The position numbers and the translations under genes were made by a program. Of a DNA stretch of 64,000 nucleotides, positions 9,214-17,741 are shown piece after piece (the stretch's first letter is position 1; every line of letters begins with the position of its first letter). Under the pieces are notes generated by a model that was given only the letters and a program-made list of their open reading frames with translations, ran no database searches and was not told where the DNA came from. Source of the stretch: Mesobacillus jeotgali (GTDB lineage Bacteria; Bacillota; Bacilli; Bacillales; Cytobacillaceae); assembly GCF_031759225.1 (NCBI RefSeq), contig NZ_CP134494.1, positions 870,001 through 934,000 on the forward strand, written 5' to 3'.

Positions 9214-9266
9214 GAGGCGACTCTCAGGTCGAATTTATTCAACCTTTTGAGTCAGCCTCGTTTTAA
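9214..9266 (+). terminator. Hairpin at right end of IS1182 element
   Basis: GAGGCGACTC (9214-9223) pairs with GAGTCAGCCTC (9249-9259), with one unpaired A, and is followed by GTTTT. It may serve as a terminator or as part of the element end. Confidence 0.5.
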
Positions 9267-9329
9267 GGTTAAAATATTCTTATCAGCAAAATTAGAAAGT
9301 ATTACGGTATGAATTAGGGGGTTACTTGC

Positions 9330-9992
9330 TTGGCGGGTAAAACAGCTTTGATTGTCGGTGCGACCGGTTTGATAGGAAAAGAGTTGCTGGAGTTTCTATT
9401 AAATGCGAACGAATATAATAAAGTCGTAGCGCTTGTAAGAAGATCGATTGGAATCGATCATCCTAAACTCGAAGAAAGAATCGTGGATTTCGATCATCTG
9501 GATCAGCACCAAGAGATTTTTGCTGTTAATGAAGTCTTCTGTGCCATGGGGACAACAATCAAGAAGGCGAAGACAAAGGAAGCAATGTGGAAAATAGATG
9601 TCGATTATCCAGTGGCGATTGCCAGGTTGGCCAGTTCACAGAGAGCAAAGAAATTTTTACTCGTCAGTTCGATGAATGCCAATCCTGAATCACCGATCTT
9701 CTATTCGAAAATGAAAGGGAAGCTAGAAGAAGAGATCAAACAAATTCCATTTGAGACAACCGCCATCTTCCGTCCATCTTTGTTATTGGGAGAGCGGGAT
9801 GAATTCAGGCTGGGTGAAAGAACGGCTGCTGCCATTTTTACGAAAGTCCCATTCCTTTTTGCTGGGCCGCTCAGGAAATTCAGAGCCATCGAAGGCAGGA
9901 CGGTAGCATCCGCCATGTATCAGGCAGCCCAGAAAGATGCGCCGGGACTTACGGTATATCCATCTGAAAAAATCCAGGAAATGGGCCAATGA
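9330..9992 (+). CDS. NAD(P)H-binding oxidoreductase (TIP30/YwnB-like SDR)
   Basis: The 220-residue protein has an N-terminal Rossmann motif GATGLIGKELLEFLL (residues 10-24), a strand ending in FCAMGTTIKKAKTKEAM and a serine-containing LLVSSMNANPES segment followed by FYSKMKGKLEEE, in which Tyr and Lys form a plausible YxxxK pair. This matches the extended/atypical SDR family that includes eukaryotic TIP30 (HTATIP2). The substrate is unknown. The start is TTG 9330, placed eight bases after AGGGGG. The next gene begins 24 bases after the stop, so the two may be co-transcribed. Confidence 0.85.
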   Translation: MAGKTALIVGATGLIGKELLEFLLNANEYNKVVALVRRSIGIDHPKLEERIVDFDHLDQHQEIFAVNEVFCAMGTTIKKAKTKEAMWKIDVDYPVAIARLASSQRAKKFLLVSSMNANPESPIFYSKMKGKLEEEIKQIPFETTAIFRPSLLLGERDEFRLGERTAAAIFTKVPFLFAGPLRKFRAIEGRTVASAMYQAAQKDAPGLTVYPSEKIQEMGQ

Positions 9993-10016
9993 TCAATCAA
10001 TTCTTGTGAGGTATAC

Positions 10017-11126
10017 ATGATGTTGAATCTATTCATATTCTTGGCGTTATTTTTATTGGCAGCTTATGCTGTACTGACCTACTATCCGGCTTTTGGCGGA
10101 AAACATACTCATGAAAGAAAATCCATTTACGCGAGCTCTACGCAATATCGAAACGGAAGGTTTATCAATCAGGTTGAAACTTCATGGAATACCAGTTTCA
10201 GCTCAATGATTTCGATGATGAGGGACTATATAAAAGGCAATCCAGAGAGAAGGCCGGTAGTCCCGATTCAGATGGCTTCATATGCACCTGGAGCAAAAGA
10301 AGATTCAGCAGCAAAAGTGACCTGGTTTGGGCACTCTGCCTTCCTGCTTGAAATAGAAGGCAAGACTATATTATTCGACCCGATGTTCGGGAAAGCACCG
10401 ACTCCGTTTCCGGTGAGAAACCAGCGGTATAGCAAGGAACTGCCTTTTAAGATTGAGGACCTTCCGGTTATAGATGCAGTTGTACTTTCGCACGATCATT
10501 ACGATCATTTGGATTATGGCTCGATCATGAAACTAAAGGGTAAGGTGAAGAATTTTATCGCTCCACTCGGAGTAGGAGCACATCTGCAGAGATGGGGAAT
10601 TTCACCTCAAATCATCCAGGAACATGATTGGTGGAATGAATTCTCCTTCGATGGGCTTCAGCTTGCCTGTACCCCTGCCCGCCATTTTTCTGGCCGAAGT
10701 CTTACCGACAGGAATGCCACCCTCTGGTGCTCCTGGGTGATCAATGGCAATGAAGCAAACATCTTTTACAGCGGAGATGGCGGCTATGGTCCACATTTTA
10801 AAGAAATCGGCGAAAAATATGGCCCATTTGATTTAACATTGATGGAATGCGGCCAGTATGACGCTCGATGGGCAGCGCTTCATATGATGCCTGAAGAAAC
10901 AGTTCAGGCACATCAGGACGTACAAGGAAAGCTGATGATACCAGTGCACTGGGGAGCTTTCACCCTTGCTCTCCACGCATGGCATGATCCTGTTGAAAGG
11001 GCAGTCCGGTCAGCGAAAGAAGCAGGAGTCCAGATAGCGACCCCGAGGATTGGAGAGACGTTCACGGTTGGACTTGATGATTATCCAGCAACAGTCTGGT
11101 GGGGGTTGACCAAAGTTAGAATGTAA
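10017..11126 (+). CDS. Membrane-anchored MBL-fold metal-dependent hydrolase (NAPE-PLD/RomA-like)
   Basis: The 369-residue protein has an N-terminal membrane helix (about residues 3-22) and then a metallo-beta-lactamase domain. The metal-binding motif is SHDHYDH (His159, His161, Asp163, His164). Later ligands are suggested by the GD of FYSGDGGYG and the His of PVHWGAF. The segment VTWFGHSAFLLEIEGKTIL is typical of the UlaG/NAPE-PLD-like subgroup, some of which cleave phosphodiesters of lipids, but the substrate here is not known. The start is ATG 10017 (an immediately following ATG at 10020 is equally possible). A terminator follows. Confidence 0.88.
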   Translation: MMLNLFIFLALFLLAAYAVLTYYPAFGGKHTHERKSIYASSTQYRNGRFINQVETSWNTSFSSMISMMRDYIKGNPERRPVVPIQMASYAPGAKEDSAAKVTWFGHSAFLLEIEGKTILFDPMFGKAPTPFPVRNQRYSKELPFKIEDLPVIDAVVLSHDHYDHLDYGSIMKLKGKVKNFIAPLGVGAHLQRWGISPQIIQEHDWWNEFSFDGLQLACTPARHFSGRSLTDRNATLWCSWVINGNEANIFYSGDGGYGPHFKEIGEKYGPFDLTLMECGQYDARWAALHMMPEETVQAHQDVQGKLMIPVHWGAFTLALHAWHDPVERAVRSAKEAGVQIATPRIGETFTVGLDDYPATVWWGLTKVRM

Positions 11127-11170
11127 AAGGGTGTCTGGTTTTGACACGCTTACATCAGTTTTATAAGTGC

Positions 11171-11205
11171 AAAGGATTCCATATTCAATTGGAATCTTTT
11201 TTTGT
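11171..11205 (+). terminator. Terminator after MBL hydrolase gene
   Basis: Stem AAAGGATTCC/GGAATCTTTT with a 10-base loop and a run of seven T. Confidence 0.8.
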
Positions 11206-11385
11206 AGATAGGATTGGAAACAGGTTGGAAGGTTTCTGGGTCAATAGATTCCTTTGTGATTGTTCACACTAGTTTTAAACTCCTTAAATAGAATCATTTT
11301 TCGTAAAATTTACAAAATCATCATATTTCGACAACTTTTTTACATTATGATTATCTTGGATTTATATTTGAGGAGGTAGTCAAAG

Positions 11386-13404
11386 TTGAAGAAAATGATT
11401 TCTGTTTTACCAGCAATGATTCTATTATTTTCAACTCTTTACCCGTCATTCATGACCAGTGCACCAACCGTGAATGCTGCTGAGACCGCGAATGTAGTCA
11501 TCAGTGAAGTTGCCTGGATGGGCACGAACAAAAGCTATAGCGATGAATGGATCGAACTTTATAACAATTCAGGTTCTGATGTAGTGCTTGACGGCTGGCA
11601 GCTGAATGCAGCCGATGGTGCACCTGCCATCACGCTGAGCGGCACTCTTCCAGCAAACGGTTATTTTTTGCTTGAAAAAACAGATGACCAATCCGTAACA
11701 GAAATCCAGGCTGATCTTATCTACAGCGGGTCGCTGGGAAACACAGCTGAACATCTTAAATTGATTGATGCATCCGGAGCGGTGATCGACGAGGTAGACA
11801 GCTGGTATGCGGGTGATAATACGGCGAAAGCGTCAATGGAACGAATTGACCCAGGTGTTTCGGGCCTCGATTCCACGAACTGGGCAACTGCCAGTGCAAG
11901 CTACGCTGATGGAATCGGAACTCCAAAGGCCTTCAATTCAACAGGTGCAGATGGCAGCGGTTCTGGCGGCGATGCAGGTGGTGGTTCGACACCTCCTGTA
12001 GCACCAAGCGTTTGTGATGACAGGACGCAGCGTGTGAATAATGTTTCCGAAGCTGAGGGTGCAATGAACGTTTATTTTAATAAATGCGCATTTCCACAGT
12101 ATGCTTCAGCAGGGAATGAGGCGAACTATAATGTGAACTTTGAGGATATTTTAATCAAGAGGCTGAACTCGGCAACAAAGAGCATTGATTTTGCTACATA
12201 TGAAATCAACCTTCCGCGAGTGGTTGATACTTTGATTGCGAAAGCGGCAGAGGGTATAGATGTGCGTGTGATTGCGGATTCAAAGGACGCAGCGGACCCT
12301 CACTATGCAGAACGCTTCGAAACGATGCGGCTTTACTTGGAAAAAATGGTGCGCGGAGAGGACCTGAAAATCGGCACCGCAGATGACATTGTTGTTTTTT
12401 CAGACTCACCAATGTTCGCAGTGGAAGACAGCGCGAAAAGAATGGAGAAAGGATTGCCGGCCAGTGTAAGCGATATTGCACAAGAAACTGCCACTGTCGG
12501 AAACAGTACGACGACTGGCAGACTGTTCGTTGATGCTGAGGCAAAATCGGAAGGGAGCTACTATAGTCCTGGAAACCAGATGCATAATAAATTCGCAATT
12601 GTCGATGACCGTTGGGTATTTACGGGAACATGGAATTTTACGGTCACTGGACTTTATGGTTCAGATGAAAATATGCAACAGGGAATCCTTGACGGCAACC
12701 AGAATCAGATTGTCGAAATCAACTGGCCACATCTGGCAGGTATCTATGAAACAGAATTCAATGAAATGTGGGGCAGCGATACAGTGAATCCAGATCCGGC
12801 ATCGTCGAATTTCAGCACACGAAAAACTGACAATACTACACATGTACTTGATATCAATGGGAAAAAGGTCGAAATCTATTTTTCTGCAGGGGATAACGCA
12901 GTGGGGAAAATGGCCGAGCTGATCCGACACGAAGCTGACTTCAATACATACTTTTCGATTTTTGCCTGGAGCGACCAGGCGTTAGCGGATGAATTGAAGA
13001 ATAAGTGGGAAGGATCCTACAATGATATGGAAGGAACCTTGACTGGTTTTGATGTGAAAGGGTTGTTCGACTCTGATTTTTGGAACCAGTGGTGGTCTGC
13101 GAGTGTCGATATGACAGGGCGGACTGCTTCACAGACAAGCGTGAACAATCCAAACACGCGCTGGAATAACCCAGCACCTGTTTATGCGGATGCAGAGACA
13201 CGCAAGCTCCACAGCAAAACAATGCTGATCGATGCCGATACAGACAGTGACCCGACTGTCATCGTCGGATCAACGAACTGGAGCAACAATGGCAACAATG
13301 TGAATGACGAGAACATGCTGATCATCCATGACGCAGCCATCACCAACCAGTTCGTGCAAGAATTCAACGCACGCTATGTCCAGGCTGGCGGAATATTGCA
13401 GTAA
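11386..13404 (+). CDS. Secreted protein: lamin-tail domain fused to phospholipase D-like nuclease
   Basis: The 672-residue product has a signal peptide (about 1-31, cleavage likely after VNAAE) and is probably secreted. Residues about 35-150 form a lamin-tail (LTD) beta-sandwich, recognisable from VVISEVAWMGT, DEWIELYNNSG and LDGWQL. A Gly/Ser-rich linker (about 187-207) follows. The rest holds two phospholipase D-type halves. The first HxK motif is MHNKFAIVDD near residue 400, with TGTWNFT downstream; the second is LHSKTMLID near residue 608, with GSTNWSNNG downstream. Both halves keep the catalytic pattern, so it is likely an active phosphodiesterase, perhaps an extracellular nuclease. The start is TTG 11386, eight bases after GAGGAGGT. 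Confidence 0.9.
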   Translation: MKKMISVLPAMILLFSTLYPSFMTSAPTVNAAETANVVISEVAWMGTNKSYSDEWIELYNNSGSDVVLDGWQLNAADGAPAITLSGTLPANGYFLLEKTDDQSVTEIQADLIYSGSLGNTAEHLKLIDASGAVIDEVDSWYAGDNTAKASMERIDPGVSGLDSTNWATASASYADGIGTPKAFNSTGADGSGSGGDAGGGSTPPVAPSVCDDRTQRVNNVSEAEGAMNVYFNKCAFPQYASAGNEANYNVNFEDILIKRLNSATKSIDFATYEINLPRVVDTLIAKAAEGIDVRVIADSKDAADPHYAERFETMRLYLEKMVRGEDLKIGTADDIVVFSDSPMFAVEDSAKRMEKGLPASVSDIAQETATVGNSTTTGRLFVDAEAKSEGSYYSPGNQMHNKFAIVDDRWVFTGTWNFTVTGLYGSDENMQQGILDGNQNQIVEINWPHLAGIYETEFNEMWGSDTVNPDPASSNFSTRKTDNTTHVLDINGKKVEIYFSAGDNAVGKMAELIRHEADFNTYFSIFAWSDQALADELKNKWEGSYNDMEGTLTGFDVKGLFDSDFWNQWWSASVDMTGRTASQTSVNNPNTRWNNPAPVYADAETRKLHSKTMLIDADTDSDPTVIVGSTNWSNNGNNVNDENMLIIHDAAITNQFVQEFNARYVQAGGILQ

Positions 13405-13405
13405 C

Positions 13406-13446
13406 AAAAAAGTGTCTAACCGAGTGGTTAGGCACTTTTATATTTA
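13406..13446 (+). terminator. Terminator of PLD-like gene
   Basis: Stem AAAAGTGTCTAACC/GGTTAGGCACTTTT (one mismatch) with a T-rich tail directly after the stop codon. Confidence 0.78.
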
Positions 13447-13527
13447 TAGCGATAGCAAAATGCCCTAGTGAAAATCTCGCGAGAAAATGTGAAAGGATCT
13501 AGATGTCCTGACACTCCTGAAAAAGCA

Positions 13528-13563
13528 AGAAGGCAAAACGATTCCAAAAATCGCTTTGCCTCC
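13528..13563 (-). terminator. Terminator of the swrC-like gene
   Basis: AGGCAAAACGAT pairs with ATCGCTTTGCCT, ten bases beyond the stop of the minus-strand gene. The downstream T-tract on that strand is interrupted, so it is moderately strong. Confidence 0.6.
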
Positions 13564-13572
13564 TATCGTTGT

Positions 13573-16500
13573 TTAGCTCAATACCTCTGGAACAGGTGTG
13601 ATAGTTTCTTTTCTTTTCTTAGCTCTCCTACTGAACCAGCTTCGCTTTTCAGCGCTTCTTGTGAAGATGCAGTAAACGGCTGGAATCAGCAGCAGGGTGA
13701 TCAGGGTTGCGAAACTCAGGCCGGCAATGATGGCAGTAGCCATTGGTGCCTGGTAGTTGCCTGATTCCCCTGAAGCCATTGCAAGTGGAAGCATGCCGCC
13801 AACTGTTGTCAGTGTTGTCATCAAAATTGGACGGATGCGGTTTTTACCAGCTTCAACGAGTGCTTCCTGGACTGTAAAGCCTTCATTGCGCAGTTGATTG
13901 GTGCGGTCAATCAATAAAATTGCGTTGTTCAGGACAATCCCGATCAGCATGATGATGCCCATTCCGGACATGATGCTCAATTCCTGCTGTGTCAGGAATA
14001 ATCCGAGAATGACGCCGACGATGGTCATCGGAATGACGGACATGACGATCAGCGGGTGTCCCAGATGGTTGAACTGGACAGCCATAACCAGGTATACAAG
14101 GAAGATGGAAATCGACAGGATCAGAACCATATCCTGAACCATTTCCTGCTGCTGCTCAAGATCCCCTGCAGGTGCAATACTGTAGCCTTCTGGTACGTCA
14201 TAGCTGTCCATCAGCTTCTGGACTTCTCGGTTGATGGTGCCCAGGTCTTTTCCTTCAATATCTGCAGAAATCGTGATATATCGTTCGCCATCCTTGTGAG
14301 AGATTTCGTTTGGATTTTCGACGCTCTTCAATGAGATGAACTCAGATAGCTTTTTCTCACCTGAAGGAGTTGGTACTTTCAGGTCAAGCAAAGCGGATTT
14401 AGTGTTCATCTCTTCGTCCCATTTCACTTTTAACGGAACGTTTTCCTCATTGATTTTCAGTTCCCCTACAGGCATCTGTAAAAAGGCCTGCTCAATGAAT
14501 TGCTTGATCTGCGGCTGTGACAATCCCGCTTTTTCAATTTCAGACTCATTCAGTTGGACGACTTGTTCAACTGAAGTTCTTTCAATGGAGTTTTCGACTG
14601 CTACAATTCCTTCAATAGACTTAAGCTCTTCAATAAACCCGTCAGCAGTAGATTGGAGTTCATCAAAGCTTTCACCTGAGATATTGACTTGAACAGGGGA
14701 ACCGCCGCCTCCAGACATAGCTGCTGCTGCGCTTTTCAAAGGTACCTTCTCTTCAAGACCTCGTAATGACTTAAGGATTTCTTCATTTACATCTTTTTGT
14801 TCTCTTGTGATTTCATCGCCTTTTGTCATGTTGATGATCGTGTAAAGCATGTTGCCGTTATCCATTACATAGTTTGATTCAACATCTTGAATTTCGTCTA
14901 ATGCTTTGTTCATTTCACTTACGATTTCCTGTTTTTCATCCAGGTTTAGACCCGGTTCGACGGTTACCATGAGCTCAGCATAGCGGTTCATCATGTCTGG
15001 CATGATGGTCATTGGAATCTTTGTTACAAGCATAAGCGATCCAATGAGCATCAGGAAGAAAAGGCCGATGACAGCAAAGCTGTGGCGTTTTTTCTTGATG
15101 GTCCATGAAATCATTTTGCTGTATCCACGTACAAGGCGGCCATCTTTGTTAATCTTTTCTTTCTTTTTCAGCTTCAGGAACTTCTCGGATAGAGAAGGAA
15201 TCAGTGTGAATGAAACAATCACAGAGCTGATGAGCGTGATGGCGACAACAACGGAAAGGATGATCATGAAGGAGCCCATCTCACCGCCAAGCAGGCCGAT
15301 TGGCACGAACACGACGATCGTCGTCAGCATCGAAGCCAGTACGGCAGTAGCTACTTCCTTGGTTCCGTTAATGACTGCCTCAAGACTCTTTAAACCTAGT
15401 TCTTTTTTGCGGTAAATGGATTCAAGAATAACGATGGATGAATCGACCGTCATCCCGATTCCGAGTCCGAGACCAATCAGGGTCAGCATATTGAAGCTGT
15501 AACCAAAAACCCACATTGAAGCGAAAGTGAGCAGCACTGATGTTGGGATCGATAGTCCGACAATCAATGTAGCACGGATATTTCTCAAGAACAGCAAAAG
15601 GATCGCAACGGCAATAGCGGCACCAAACAGGATGTTGCTTGTCACACCATCTATGGATTCCTTGACATAATCCGCCTGGGCAACCATTTCATTCAATTCA
15701 ACGCCGCTGACCAAGCCTTCTTTTCTGATTTGTTTGATTTCCTCACGCACTGCCTCCGCCATCTCGATTTGAGTGGCATCGGCTACTCTGCCTACCTGGA
15801 CAAAAATGAAATCCTTCGAGCCATTTTTCCAGACGAATGAGGAGCTTTCCAGGGGCTGCAGATTAACGTCTGCAATCTGTGTTAATTTGATAAAACCATT
15901 CGCTGCCGGGATTTGAAGGTTTTTAACATTCTCGACCGATTCTAGCTGTGTATTCCATCTAAGAGAAGGGGAGTTTGTTTCGTTGTTTAGCTGGCCCAGT
16001 GTTGCTTCATTGTTTGCCTGCTGGATTGCTCCAATCACCTGTGCGGCATCCAGCCCGTTTTTTAATAGTTCGTCACGCTTCAGTTCAACAGTCACTTCTT
16101 TTTCCAGGCTGCCTGAAAGCAAGACATCATGAACTTCAGGAAGAGCTTCCAGCCTTGGTTCCAGAATATTCTTAGTGAAGGCTGTCATCTTTTCCATGTC
16201 AGAGCCAGATACATCCATGAAAAAGTCGTAAGCCTGGCTAGTGCCAAATTGTCCGGTCATCACATCTTTGACACCGCTCATATCGGAGGTTGTGGAATTA
16301 ACAACTGACTCGACTTCCTTGAATACTTCCTCTCCACGGCCACGTTCAATTGTTAGCTGCATGGAACTTTTTCCGATGTTGCTGCTCGAAAGGACTTCCT
16401 CTACACCTTCAATGCCGAGGATCTTTTTTTCAAGCGGAGTAGTGATGGTTCTTTCCACTTCAATTGCCGGCATTTCCCCTGCATAGATTTCCACATAAGC

Positions 16501-16632
16501 ACCATCCATCTTGATTGATGGAAAGAGTTCCTTATCGAGTTTTAAAACTGAAAAGCTGCCAATCAATAAAACTAATACAACCATTAAACTGATCAAGATT
16601 TTCCTTTGAACAATAAATCTTAATAAATCCAT
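13573..16632 (-). CDS. swrC: RND-family efflux transporter (AcrB/SwrC-like)
   Basis: The 1019-residue protein has the full hydrophobic layout of RND permeases: a first membrane helix (about 10-30), a large external loop, a block of helices (about 330-520), a second loop and a final helix block (about 830-1000). Family motifs include the proton-relay-like region GLGIGMTVDSSIVILESIYR in helix 4 and the related NNAILLIDRTNQLR in helix 10. The Gram-positive SwrC (YerP) is its nearest known type and confers surfactin self-resistance and swarming in B. subtilis; the substrate here is inferred only. GGGGAGGAAC precedes the ATG. No adaptor-protein gene adjoins it. Confidence 0.9.
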   Translation of the reverse strand: MDLLRFIVQRKILISLMVVLVLLIGSFSVLKLDKELFPSIKMDGAYVEIYAGEMPAIEVERTITTPLEKKILGIEGVEEVLSSSNIGKSSMQLTIERGRGEEVFKEVESVVNSTTSDMSGVKDVMTGQFGTSQAYDFFMDVSGSDMEKMTAFTKNILEPRLEALPEVHDVLLSGSLEKEVTVELKRDELLKNGLDAAQVIGAIQQANNEATLGQLNNETNSPSLRWNTQLESVENVKNLQIPAANGFIKLTQIADVNLQPLESSSFVWKNGSKDFIFVQVGRVADATQIEMAEAVREEIKQIRKEGLVSGVELNEMVAQADYVKESIDGVTSNILFGAAIAVAILLLFLRNIRATLIVGLSIPTSVLLTFASMWVFGYSFNMLTLIGLGLGIGMTVDSSIVILESIYRKKELGLKSLEAVINGTKEVATAVLASMLTTIVVFVPIGLLGGEMGSFMIILSVVVAITLISSVIVSFTLIPSLSEKFLKLKKKEKINKDGRLVRGYSKMISWTIKKKRHSFAVIGLFFLMLIGSLMLVTKIPMTIMPDMMNRYAELMVTVEPGLNLDEKQEIVSEMNKALDEIQDVESNYVMDNGNMLYTIINMTKGDEITREQKDVNEEILKSLRGLEEKVPLKSAAAAMSGGGGSPVQVNISGESFDELQSTADGFIEELKSIEGIVAVENSIERTSVEQVVQLNESEIEKAGLSQPQIKQFIEQAFLQMPVGELKINEENVPLKVKWDEEMNTKSALLDLKVPTPSGEKKLSEFISLKSVENPNEISHKDGERYITISADIEGKDLGTINREVQKLMDSYDVPEGYSIAPAGDLEQQQEMVQDMVLILSISIFLVYLVMAVQFNHLGHPLIVMSVIPMTIVGVILGLFLTQQELSIMSGMGIIMLIGIVLNNAILLIDRTNQLRNEGFTVQEALVEAGKNRIRPILMTTLTTVGGMLPLAMASGESGNYQAPMATAIIAGLSFATLITLLLIPAVYCIFTRSAEKRSWFSRRAKKRKETITPVPEVLS

Positions 16633-16958
16633 AAGTTCCTCCCCATTATTATCGCAAAATAGGATTGTAAAAAATTTCTAATTTATTCACCCGAAAACAG
16701 ATTATACACATATTCATAGGAAAAAATAACTATTTATTTGCGTTTTTATTAATATTTTTCCATATAAATACCTATCTGTGTATTAATCATCTGAAGAAAG
16801 TAAGAAATTTTCCATGTCCTTTAAGATATTTCCATTTTATCCCTCGTGTGGGATATTCATAATGAGCCAGAGACAGATTTTCATATAGGGCTTAAGACTG
16901 AGAAGGAATAGGCATATAAAACGAGAATATAGTTTTGTAAAAAAACGAGGTGAGTTTC
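16633..16958. other. Divergent intergenic region between swrC-like and comB genes
   Basis: This AT-rich 326-base stretch holds the divergent promoter regions. I could not assign any -35/-10 pair with confidence, and no RNA gene or repeat was seen. Confidence 0.6.
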
Positions 16959-17708
16959 ATGTTCAGTCAGGCTCCTTTTAAAGTGAAAATGGAATGGGGA
17001 AGAAGAGGGGCAAGGGAAGCAGCCGGCCGAGGGGATATTGTCATCATTATCGATGTACTAAGCTTTTCCTCAACAGTTGTCGCTGCATTGAATGCAGGGG
17101 CAGTGATCTTTCCATACCCTCCAAATCTCGATGGCAAAAAATATGCGAGCGGCATTGGAGCAACATATATACTTGGCAGGGCAGAAGCAGCAAGGACGGG
17201 AAATCCCACCTTGTCGCCGGTAACATTTAATCAGGAGCATCGCAACCAGCGTTATGTATTATCTTCACTCAATGGTGCATATTGTTCGTGGATTGCTTCC
17301 AAAGTGCCAGCACTATTGATTGGGTCATTGCTCAATGCTTCTGCGGCTGCGGTGGTTGCGGATACACTGCAGCAGGAAACAGGAGCAGACATCACGGTCG
17401 TGCCATGTGGGGAACTGTGGAATGATGCCCATGAAAATGAAGACCGGCTTAGGCCGTCCATAGAGGATTATTTAGGAGCAGGGGCCATCCTTGCAGCTCT
17501 TGGCGGCAGCAAGTCCCCGGAAGCAGAGGTATGCGCTGGAGCTTTTAAAAGTTCGGAATCTCGATTAAGAGAATTGGTTTGGGATTCAGGCAGCGGACGT
17601 GAATTGAGAGAAAGAGGATATGAGGAAGATGTGAAGTTTTGCAGCCAATTAAATCTGACGGACATCGTGCCCGTTTTAAATGAAGGAAGGTTTATTATAT
17701 ATAAATAG
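16959..17708 (+). CDS. comB: 2-phosphosulfolactate phosphatase (ComB family)
   Basis: The 249-residue protein matches the ComB family, Mg-dependent phosphatases that convert 2-phospho-3-sulfolactate to 3-sulfolactate. The characteristic early motif is IIIDVLSFSSTVVAALNAGA (about residues 26-45), followed by the Gly-rich LSSLNGAY region and a conserved VPCGELWND. Sulfolactate is a known constituent of Bacillus spores, and the next gene encodes a spore-cortex type enzyme, so a sporulation role is plausible. Start: GAGGTGA precedes ATG 16959 by six bases; an in-frame GTG at 16950 overlaps that ribosome binding site and is rejected. Confidence 0.88.
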   Translation: MFSQAPFKVKMEWGRRGAREAAGRGDIVIIIDVLSFSSTVVAALNAGAVIFPYPPNLDGKKYASGIGATYILGRAEAARTGNPTLSPVTFNQEHRNQRYVLSSLNGAYCSWIASKVPALLIGSLLNASAAAVVADTLQQETGADITVVPCGELWNDAHENEDRLRPSIEDYLGAGAILAALGGSKSPEAEVCAGAFKSSESRLRELVWDSGSGRELRERGYEEDVKFCSQLNLTDIVPVLNEGRFIIYK

Positions 17709-17738
17709 AAAGTGCCTGGCTTGGAGCCGGGCACTTTC
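17708..17738. terminator. Shared hairpin between convergent comB and LysM-GH18 genes
   Basis: Stem GAAAGTGCCTGGC/GCCGGGCACTTTC with a 5-base loop. The minus-strand side has a better U-rich tail. Confidence 0.65.
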
Positions 17739-17741
17739 AAA

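Larger units (their letters stand above)
7490..9266 (+). mobile_element. IS1182-family insertion sequence (ends approximate)
   Basis: The element consists of a single transposase gene and flanking non-coding DNA, inserted between the yerD-like gene and an oxidoreductase gene. I could not identify matching terminal inverted repeats or a target duplication, so the limits given are the maximal gap between the Bacillaceae hairpin repeat and the hairpin at 9214-9259. A TATAAT at 7541-7546 could be the -10 element of the transposase promoter. The transposase is full length, so the copy may still be active. Confidence 0.7.

Noticed and set aside
7490..9266. Defined terminal inverted repeats for the IS1182 element
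   Set aside because: No convincing matching ends were found by eye; only approximate limits are given.
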